This document shows positions 28,598 to 35,796 of a stretch of 36,916 nucleotides of DNA, piece by piece. Numbering within the stretch: position 1 is the stretch's first letter; each line of letters begins with the position of its first letter. The notes below the pieces were generated by a model. It was not told where the DNA came from. It worked only from the letters and a program-made list of their open reading frames with translations, and did no database searches. The DNA is from Opitutia bacterium (GTDB taxonomy: Bacteria > Verrucomicrobiota > Verrucomicrobiia > Opitutales > Seribacteraceae), in contig PBSV01000066.1 of assembly GCA_002726435.1 (NCBI GenBank), positions 1 through 36,916 of the forward strand, given 5' to 3'. Position numbers and translations under genes: made by a program.

Positions 28598-29812
28598 GTG
28601 ATTAAAATCCCCCCCGCATTTCTTCTATTCCTTCCATTCATTCTATCCGGCTCCGACTGGGCCACTTGGCTTGGTCCAATGGGAGACGGCACCAGCTCCG
28701 AATCGAACTGGAAGGCGGAAATTGAAGACCCGCTCTGGAAATCAAAAATCGGGGTCGGATTTTCCGCGGTCTCCGTGGCCGATGGAAAACTCTATGCGAT
28801 GGGCCACGATGGAAAAAAGAACCGGGGCATGGAAACCGTTTTTTGTTTCGACGCCGGTACCGGGAATCCAGTCTGGAAAAATTCTTATCCCGCCCCCCTC
28901 GTCGACTATCTCCACGAGGGCGGTCCCTGCTCCACCCCGGTCGTGGACGACTCCATTGTTTTCTCAATCAGCAAGCACGGCCTGCTTCATGCCTGCGACG
29001 CAAAGGATGGAAAAATCCTGTGGAAACGGGATATGCAGGAGGCAGCGGGCATGAAAAAACTCCCACACTGGGGCTTTGCCGCATCTCCCCTGGTCGTGGG
29101 GGATCAACTCATTATTGAGTCCGGGGCGACCTATTCCCTCGACAAGCGGACCGGTTCAATTCTTTGGAAAAGCCGCCCCTACCAGCCCGCCTATGGCACA
29201 CCGGCTCTGTTCTCTCCCGGAGGAGGGGCTTCCATAATTGCCGTCCTCAAGACTGATGGACTCGTACTCCTCGACTCTAAAAATGGAAAAACCCTCGACT
29301 TTGTTCCCTGGGAAACCAGTTACCAGACCAATGCCTCCACTCCAATCGTCCGTGGAAATAATCTTTTTTTATCCACCGGGTACCAGCGCGGATGTGCCCT
29401 GTTTCAATGGAACGGAAAAAAACTGGTCAAAAAATACGAAAACAAAAACCTCTCCACCCACATGAACCATGCAATTCTTGTCGATAATTTCCTTTATGGA
29501 TTCGATGGAAATGTTCACATGGCCGGCCCCAAGGATTTCGTCTGCCTGAATTTTTCCACCGGAAATGTTGAGTGGCGGGTCACCGACCGCGGACTACAGG
29601 TCGGGTCCCTGCTGGTTGCGGGCGACCGGATGATTGTGCTTGGCCAGCGGGGAGAACTTGTATTTGCCCGGGTCAATCCCGACAAATTCGACGAACTCTT
29701 CCGGGAACAGGCAATGGGTGGTCGCTGTTGGACCATGCCCGTGTTGTCCAACGGCCTGCTGTATTTGAGAAACTCCCGGGGCGACCTCTTCGCATACAAC
29801 CTCCGGTCTTAA
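28598..29812 (+). CDS. PQQ-binding-like beta-propeller repeat protein, secreted
   Basis: GTG start with signal peptide; 'WATWLGPMGDGTSSE', 'VFCFDAGTGNPVWKNSY', 'LHACDAKDGKILWKRD', 'YSLDKRTGSILWKS' repeats. Confidence 0.92.
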   Translation: MIKIPPAFLLFLPFILSGSDWATWLGPMGDGTSSESNWKAEIEDPLWKSKIGVGFSAVSVADGKLYAMGHDGKKNRGMETVFCFDAGTGNPVWKNSYPAPLVDYLHEGGPCSTPVVDDSIVFSISKHGLLHACDAKDGKILWKRDMQEAAGMKKLPHWGFAASPLVVGDQLIIESGATYSLDKRTGSILWKSRPYQPAYGTPALFSPGGGASIIAVLKTDGLVLLDSKNGKTLDFVPWETSYQTNASTPIVRGNNLFLSTGYQRGCALFQWNGKKLVKKYENKNLSTHMNHAILVDNFLYGFDGNVHMAGPKDFVCLNFSTGNVEWRVTDRGLQVGSLLVAGDRMIVLGQRGELVFARVNPDKFDELFREQAMGGRCWTMPVLSNGLLYLRNSRGDLFAYNLRS

Positions 29813-30480
29813 CCGCCTGCCTGTACGAGGGCCTCAATTTTTTGCCCGTATTTTTCATATGCCTCCGCCCCCCCGTGCAAGCGCAACCGGTCCAGCACCC
29901 GTGGATTTGAGGGCCGGGGGAAATTAATTTCCATACTCTTTAAATCCAGAGGGTATAAATCACTGTGTGAGCTCAGAAAAAAAGCATCCTTTTCTAACAC
30001 CCTGCATAATTCGCCCTCCACTTTTTTTCGATAGTCCAATCCCGGTAAGATACAGTCCTCAATCCCACAAGCCAGCACGCAGAGTAATTCATCCGGTTCC
30101 CGTTGCAAATATTCCAACATGTCCACTGCTTCCACCTTGTAGGGAATACGGTTTAAATTTTCTCCCCGCTCCTCAATTAATCCAGTCACTGAATTTTTCT
30201 GCAAGTCGGAGTAAAAAGGTTCCACCGCCACAAAATTTTTCGCTCCGCAAGCCGCGGCCAGTGCATACCCATGGGGCATCATTCCCGCTCCCAGTTCGAC
30301 TACCCTTCGATCCCTCAATATATCCTTCAAAAAATTCCCCCGGTCGGTCAGTGCCCACTCATACAACGCCCGGGTAAATTCTCCTCCGGGGGCCGCAAAT
30401 CCAGTCCCCAAATCCCGTGAAGCCGATAGTCTTTCCCGCCAGTCGCGGGAATTTAATTCAGATTTCATCTCCCCGCTCAA
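29809..30480 (-). CDS. SAM-dependent methyltransferase-like Rossmann protein
   Basis: 'RRVVELGAGMMPHGYALAAACGAKNFVAVEPFYSDLQ' resembles class I MTase motif I; specific function unknown. Confidence 0.75.
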   Translation of the reverse strand: MSGEMKSELNSRDWRERLSASRDLGTGFAAPGGEFTRALYEWALTDRGNFLKDILRDRRVVELGAGMMPHGYALAAACGAKNFVAVEPFYSDLQKNSVTGLIEERGENLNRIPYKVEAVDMLEYLQREPDELLCVLACGIEDCILPGLDYRKKVEGELCRVLEKDAFFLSSHSDLYPLDLKSMEINFPRPSNPRVLDRLRLHGGAEAYEKYGQKIEALVQAGG

Positions 30481-30487
30481 AATAAAC

Positions 30488-31372
30488 TCAGCTCGTTCTT
30501 TCGAGCATATAAGTGGTCAGGTCCAGTAGAAATTCTCCCTCACCGCCCACCTCTTGCAGTGCTTCCCGTGCCCACTGTGTATGTTCAGTGGCCAATTTTC
30601 GGGCTCCCTCCTCCCCCTTCAAGGTCACCCAGGTCACTTTCCCATGCTCGGCATCATGCTCCGCATTCTTGCCCAGTTCCTCACTCGAACTGGTAACATC
30701 CAACAAATCATCCACCGCCTGAAAAGCAAGGCCGAGAGATTTTCCCGCCCGTTTCATTGCCTCCATTTTTTCGGTGTCCTCTCCCCGGCTCCCAATTCGC
30801 AGGCCCATCAACAGGGAGGCCTGAATCATGGCCGCAGTCTTATTTTCATGGATGTATTGTAAATTGTCTTCGTCGGGAATTTTCCCCTCCGAGAGCAGGT
30901 CCTGCATCTGTCCACCCACCAGCCGTTGGCTCCCTGCGGTCGCGGATAATATTTTCACCAGGTCAATTCCCAGCCCGGGCATCCGGCCGTATCCATCGGC
31001 GAGAATTTCAAACGCCCTGGGTTGCAGGGCATCCCCCGCGAGGATTGCGGTCGCCTCATCAAACGCGAGGTGGCAGGAGGGCCGACCACGACGGAGGTCG
31101 GAATCATCCATTGCGGGCAAATCATCATGAATCAAACTGTATGTATGTATGCACTCGATCGCCAGGGCCGCGGGCATTGGATCTACAGGGCCCGGAAATA
31201 AATCATTGGCTGCAAGCACCAGAATTGGACGCAGGCGCTTGCCCCCCGCTTCCATACTGTACCGCATCGCCTCGTGCAAACGGGCGGGGTGTTCCTTCCC
31301 GCCGGGTAGGCAATCCTCGAGGGATTGATTCACTTGAGACTGCCAACTTTTTAGTTTTTCTGAAAAATTCAT
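30488..31372 (-). CDS. Polyprenyl (geranyl/farnesyl) diphosphate synthase
   Basis: 'GGKRLRPILVLAA', first Asp-rich motif 'HDDLPAMDDSDLRRGRPSCH', second 'AFQAVDDLLDVTSSSEELGK'. Confidence 0.95.
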   Translation of the reverse strand: MNFSEKLKSWQSQVNQSLEDCLPGGKEHPARLHEAMRYSMEAGGKRLRPILVLAANDLFPGPVDPMPAALAIECIHTYSLIHDDLPAMDDSDLRRGRPSCHLAFDEATAILAGDALQPRAFEILADGYGRMPGLGIDLVKILSATAGSQRLVGGQMQDLLSEGKIPDEDNLQYIHENKTAAMIQASLLMGLRIGSRGEDTEKMEAMKRAGKSLGLAFQAVDDLLDVTSSSEELGKNAEHDAEHGKVTWVTLKGEEGARKLATEHTQWAREALQEVGGEGEFLLDLTTYMLERTS

Positions 31373-31412
31373 GACTTGCGGAATTTTTTAACTATGTCAT
31401 GATTCATGGGCT

Positions 31413-32003
31413 ATGCCAAGTTTGGAAGCCGTTTGTGGAAGGCTGTTCAGCCGACCGGGTTGGATACCGAAGGTTTTATGGGGAGGTGGACTTTGTTTCA
31501 TTCCCATTCTTAACTTGTTTGCATTTGGATACCTGCTTGAATTCACCCGCCGGCTCCGCCGGTCCAATCATTGGGAACTCCCCGAATGGAACGAAATGGA
31601 AATCCCCCGTCTCTTTGTGGAGGGCCTGCGGATGTTTCTTTTATTACTTGGATATGTCGGAGTTCCCATGCTCCTCGCCTGGCTGCTGAGTTTTGTTCTG
31701 CTCTTTCTTTCCTTTGGTCTATTGGGAGTCGTTAGTTTCTTTCCGATCGCGGTCGCCGGCTTCTTTGGCCCCTTTCTTTTTCTTTCCGCCATGCATGCGT
31801 ATTTACAGGACCAACTTTTTTCCGACGCCTGGAATATCCGGGAAGTATTTAAATCCGCACTTCCTTTCTGGCCCAGACTCGCAATTCCCGTCGTTGCATT
31901 TTGGGGAATCTTTTTGCTCGCTCTTCCCCTCTATGGAATTTCCTTTTTCATCGGTATCTGGGTCCTGCTTGCTTACTCGACCGCCTTGCAATTCGAGAGA
32001 TAA
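31413..32003 (+). CDS. DUF4013-like integral membrane protein
   Basis: Several hydrophobic helices; 'GWIPKVLWGGGLCFIPILNLFAFGYLLEFTRRL' resembles DUF4013 proteins. Confidence 0.8.
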   Translation: MPSLEAVCGRLFSRPGWIPKVLWGGGLCFIPILNLFAFGYLLEFTRRLRRSNHWELPEWNEMEIPRLFVEGLRMFLLLLGYVGVPMLLAWLLSFVLLFLSFGLLGVVSFFPIAVAGFFGPFLFLSAMHAYLQDQLFSDAWNIREVFKSALPFWPRLAIPVVAFWGIFLLALPLYGISFFIGIWVLLAYSTALQFER

Positions 32004-32047
32004 TCGAGTAGAACCACTCGCTTACCAATTTTTGCCACCGAATCACT

Positions 32048-32425
32048 ATGCCAACTTACGACTATCAATGCTCCGCCTGCGGACACGAATGGGAACTCTT
32101 TCAATCCATGAACGACTCCCCCGTAAAGTCCTGTCCAAAATGTCCCAAGCGCAAAGCCAAGCGTCTGCTGGGAATCGGGGCCGGTGTAATTTTTAAAGGC
32201 ACCGGATTTTACGAGACTGATTACAAGAAAAAGACAGGGGGAGAAAAAGAAGGATCGGACAACTCCGAGTCCAAATCCACCGGTGATTCAAAATCCGGCG
32301 ATTCAAAATCTTCTGATTCCGGATCCTCCTCCTCGGAATCCAAAAAAGAATCGAAGAAGGAATCCAAAAAAGAATCCAAACCAAAGTCCGAATCCAAGCC
32401 CAAGAAGGACACCAAAAAATCCTGA
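32048..32425 (+). CDS. FmdB-family zinc ribbon protein with Ser/Lys/Glu-rich repetitive tail
   Basis: 'MPTYDYQCSACGHEWELFQSMND...SCPKCPKRKAKRLLGIGAGVIFKGTGFYETDY' is characteristic; tail 'SESKKESKKESKKESKPKSESKPKKDTKKS'. Confidence 0.93.
   Translation: MPTYDYQCSACGHEWELFQSMNDSPVKSCPKCPKRKAKRLLGIGAGVIFKGTGFYETDYKKKTGGEKEGSDNSESKSTGDSKSGDSKSSDSGSSSSESKKESKKESKKESKPKSESKPKKDTKKS
32282..32383 (+). repeat. Short in-frame tandem repeats in the FmdB tail (15-bp GDSKS-coding units and 12-bp ESKK-coding units)
   Basis: ggtgattcaaaatcc / ggcgattcaaaatct at 32282-32311; gaatccaaaaaa / gaatcgaagaag / gaatccaaaaaa / gaatccaaacca at 32336-32383. Confidence 0.85.
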
Positions 32426-32427
32426 CC

Positions 32428-32970
32428 ATGGGCCGGCGTTGCCTCGTACTGCTTGCCCCCGGGTTCGAAGAAATAGAAGCCACCTGTCCCATCGACCTGC
32501 TCCGTCGTGCCGAGGTCGAGGTTTTAGTTGCCTCCGTATCCACCGGGTTATTGGTTCGCGGACGGTCCGGAATTTCCCTGCAGGCAGATTGCCTGCTCTC
32601 GGATGTCTCGGAGGAATCCTTCGATCTTCTGGTTCTGCCCGGTGGCCCCGCGGTTTATGACCTGCGCAAACAGCCCGAAATTCTCGCCCTCATTTCCCGC
32701 TTTCATAATGCCTCGGTTCCAATCGGGGCAATTTGTGCCGCCCCCCTCCTTTTGCTCGACGCCGGCATTCTTCCCGGTCCCGCATTCACCGCACATGGTT
32801 CCACCGTGGATGAACTCCCCGATTTACAATCCGGTCAGGAAACCCTCGTATCCGGTTCCCTGGTCACCTCACGCGGGGCGGGCACCGCAGTATCTTTTGG
32901 CCTGGCTCTGGTGGAAATTTTAAAGGGTGCGGATATTGCCCGGCAAATTCGGGAATCAATTCACGCCTGA
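32428..32970 (+). CDS. DJ-1/PfpI family protein (YajL-like)
   Basis: 'CLVLLAPGFEEIEATCPIDLLRRA', 'DLLVLPGGPAVYDLR', nucleophile elbow 'IGAICAAPLLLLDAGIL'. Confidence 0.93.
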   Translation: MGRRCLVLLAPGFEEIEATCPIDLLRRAEVEVLVASVSTGLLVRGRSGISLQADCLLSDVSEESFDLLVLPGGPAVYDLRKQPEILALISRFHNASVPIGAICAAPLLLLDAGILPGPAFTAHGSTVDELPDLQSGQETLVSGSLVTSRGAGTAVSFGLALVEILKGADIARQIRESIHA

Positions 32971-32979
32971 GCCAATGAA

Positions 32980-34272
32980 TTACTCGGTGGAATTTTCTTC
33001 CACCGGTTCGGTCCGTTCCGGCTTGGGAAGTGGCTTGGGGACTTCCACATTGGTCGGTTCAATCATTTTAGCGGGCACCGGTACCAAAGTTTGATTGGTC
33101 TCCCCCTGTGGATCAACTGTCTGGTTAACATCCGTAAGTAAACTTTCCGGTTCTTCCTCCGGCGTAATTCCCAAAAGCTCGACCTCAAATATCAGCACCT
33201 CATTTGGCCCGATTGAATTATTTCCCCGTTCCCCATAGGCCAGGTCGGAAGGAATATATAATTTCCACTTCGCTCCCACCTTCATTAATTGCAGGGCCTC
33301 GGTCCATCCCTTGATTACACCGCCCACCCGGAATTTGGACGGCTCTCCCCGGTCCACCGAGGAATCAAACACCTCCCCATTGATCAGGGATCCGTGGTAG
33401 TGCACTTCGACCTCATCCTCCGCGGTCGGCATTTCTCCCGTGCCTTCTTTCAATGCCTCATACAACAATCCACTCTCGGTTTCGGTCACACCCTTTTTGG
33501 TTTTAATTTCAGAGAGAAATTTTGCTCCATTGTCCGCATTCACCGCGGGCAATGACTTGGCCACCGCCAATAAATTCTTCGTTCTCTTCAACTCTTCCAG
33601 CCGGACCAGGAAATAACTCGCATTTTGATCCTCTCCCAATTCAGTCCGGTACTTTTCATAGTTGAGTTCATCCTCCTCCCCGATCGCCTGCAGGGCCAGT
33701 AAAAATCGTGCTTCCGCCCGGTCCGTGGGCAGGACTTCTTCGTTTCCCGCCAGGGCAACCAGTGCCTGTTTTCCCTGCCCGATTGATCCCCCCCCCTTGA
33801 TCAGGGAAACTGCGTGGCCTAGCGCCACCCGTCCATACAGTGGATTTCCTTCCAACCGTTCCATCGCCGCCTTAAAATTTTCCGCCGCCTCCGAGTACCG
33901 CTTATCCCGGTATTGAATCACCCCCGCCTGATACTGGGCAACCCCGCCCAATTCATCCTGGTAGTCTCCGGAAAAGGAGAGAAATCTTTCCTCCGCCCCC
34001 TCGGTTTCAGAGAGTGCGGTTAAAAACCGCAGACTTCGATCGGTCTGTTCCACCTCCTCCGAATGATTCATGTAGGACACTCCCGCCACCACCAGTGCGA
34101 TTGATCCGAGCAGAATGAGCAGTGGATTCAGGCTCTTCTTAAATACCTCCTCCTCATTGTACGGACGTTCCGCCGCCTCCTCCGCGGTCAACCCATCGGG
34201 CGGATTGGGAGAACTTGGTTCCTTCTGTGGATCTTGGTCTTCGGGTGAATTGTTTTTATCGTCGTTGGCCAT
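32980..34272 (-). CDS. Membrane-anchored FKBP-type peptidyl-prolyl isomerase with N-terminal TPR-like (YfgM-like) region
   Basis: TM helix 'LLILLGSIALVVAGVSYM', helical repeat-like region, C-terminal FKBP 'VEVHYHGSLINGEVFDSSVDRGEPSKFRVGGVIKGWTEALQLMKVGAKWKLYIPSDLAYGERG'. Confidence 0.92.
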   Translation of the reverse strand: MANDDKNNSPEDQDPQKEPSSPNPPDGLTAEEAAERPYNEEEVFKKSLNPLLILLGSIALVVAGVSYMNHSEEVEQTDRSLRFLTALSETEGAEERFLSFSGDYQDELGGVAQYQAGVIQYRDKRYSEAAENFKAAMERLEGNPLYGRVALGHAVSLIKGGGSIGQGKQALVALAGNEEVLPTDRAEARFLLALQAIGEEDELNYEKYRTELGEDQNASYFLVRLEELKRTKNLLAVAKSLPAVNADNGAKFLSEIKTKKGVTETESGLLYEALKEGTGEMPTAEDEVEVHYHGSLINGEVFDSSVDRGEPSKFRVGGVIKGWTEALQLMKVGAKWKLYIPSDLAYGERGNNSIGPNEVLIFEVELLGITPEEEPESLLTDVNQTVDPQGETNQTLVPVPAKMIEPTNVEVPKPLPKPERTEPVEENSTE

Positions 34273-34523
34273 CGGGCTGATTGGGAAAAGCGATTTATCA
34301 TCGTCATTTTCCTTCCAAAGTCAATGGCGGGTTTGTCAACTGCCCGTCCTGATTGATTTCATTGCTTCTCTGTTCATTGAATTGACAAATTTCGCAAAAA
34401 ACCAGTAAAAGATAACATTCTGGTGCGTCGTTTAGCAGATTGGTATACAATTATTCACAAAATTTTCATCTTTTGTACACTTTCCATCATTTTTGCTAAT
34501 ACCCATAGATTCAACATTCAACC

Positions 34524-35783
34524 ATGAAAACATTCCTTTCCCATTCACTCGCTCTTTTGAGCCTCGGCCTTGGCATCGCCCACGGGGCGGTGGTTGCAGT
34601 CGATCCTTCACAAAATCTTCAAACCGTGATCAATAATGCAAATTCTGGGGATGATATTATTTTAGCTGATGGCGTTTATCAATCTGTTCTCATCAATAAC
34701 AAGAGCATAAATATCAGTGGAATCAGCGGGACTCCTCAAATTGCCTTCTTACAAGTCTCAAACTCACCATCAGTTTCTCAAATAAAAAATATCCGAATAA
34801 CTTCTGACATAAATTCTACCACTGGATTAATTCAATTAAATAATTGTCGAGTGGATGGAAATATCAATGCTTTCGTCTCCTCTATCAAGTTAGTGAACAC
34901 CACGGTAGTTGGGAATGCTAACTTCTCTGGTGGAGAAGTTGGAGCAAAAACAATAATTCTGAGATCTTCGATTGGAGAAAAACTTTCTTGTGATACGGAA
35001 AATTTAAAAATTTTCTATTCCCAAATCCGTTACGCTACAATGACTGGTAGTTCTGAAATCGTTGGCAATGTATTTGATGGTAGAGGCATCAAAGAAATTG
35101 GGATCGATTTGGCGGGAGCCACAACTTTTTCCGATATTTATAACAACAGAATTCATAATTACCGCTTTAATTCGTTGGATGACGACATTGAGAAATTCAT
35201 TGGTATTCGAATCAAACAAAATGCAAGTGCTAATATTGTCAACAACCTGATCTATGATATTCAAGATACTGCACAGACCGGTACGGAAAGTAAAATTGCT
35301 ATGGGAATATTTGTTGAAAAGACACAGGGTACCAAAATTCTAGGGAATATTTTTTGGGGGATCTATGCAAATAACCTACCAAGTTCAGTCATTGGAAATA
35401 CTATGATTTATGCTCCGAATGAAAAGGTAAGTATTGCCAATAATGCATTTTGGAGAAGCAGTAATTATGACACAATGAACTGGGTATCAGGAGGGGCAAT
35501 CAACACCGACCCAATAATAGGTGATCCAAAATTTACCGATTTCAACAACGAGGACTTTACCCTTGCAATGAACTCTCCATGCATTGACGCCGGTCCACCT
35601 GCCTCCCAGTACAACGATCACAATGGCTCCCGCAATGACATCGGCATGTTTGGCGGGCACAATTTTATTCCCGATGGTCGGACCACCAATAAACCGATCG
35701 TGCTGGGATTGGATGTTGCCCCCATTGCCGTGCCCGTCGGAGGCACCGTCACCATTGAATCCACCGGAGCCACCGTGAAGTAA
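34524..35783 (+). CDS. Secreted right-handed beta-helix protein (choice-of-anchor-Q-like C-terminus), paralog 1
   Basis: Signal peptide; 'VDPSQNLQTVINNANSGDDIILADGVYQSVLINNKSINISG', N-rich helix rungs, C-terminal 'SPCIDAGPPASQYNDHNGSRNDIGMFGG'. Confidence 0.88.
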   Translation: MKTFLSHSLALLSLGLGIAHGAVVAVDPSQNLQTVINNANSGDDIILADGVYQSVLINNKSINISGISGTPQIAFLQVSNSPSVSQIKNIRITSDINSTTGLIQLNNCRVDGNINAFVSSIKLVNTTVVGNANFSGGEVGAKTIILRSSIGEKLSCDTENLKIFYSQIRYATMTGSSEIVGNVFDGRGIKEIGIDLAGATTFSDIYNNRIHNYRFNSLDDDIEKFIGIRIKQNASANIVNNLIYDIQDTAQTGTESKIAMGIFVEKTQGTKILGNIFWGIYANNLPSSVIGNTMIYAPNEKVSIANNAFWRSSNYDTMNWVSGGAINTDPIIGDPKFTDFNNEDFTLAMNSPCIDAGPPASQYNDHNGSRNDIGMFGGHNFIPDGRTTNKPIVLGLDVAPIAVPVGGTVTIESTGATVK

Positions 35784-35796
35784 ATTTTTTTTGATC

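Noticed and set aside
30757-31374. 205-aa plus-strand ORF antisense to the polyprenyl synthase
   Set aside because: Composition typical of a shadow ORF; the minus-strand protein has both Asp-rich catalytic motifs.
32282-32383. Short regularly spaced repeats considered as a CRISPR or regulatory array
   Set aside because: In-frame 12/15-bp coding repeats with no spacers; explained by the low-complexity FmdB tail.
34382-34410. TTGACA followed 17 bp later by an A-rich hexamer, a possible sigma70 promoter for the beta-helix genes
   Set aside because: The -35 is perfect but no convincing -10 lies at the right spacing (gtaaaa); too weak to call.
34450-34460. Additional TTATTCACA-like DnaA box upstream of the beta-helix gene
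   Set aside because: Single isolated match in AT-rich DNA with no cluster; expected by chance.
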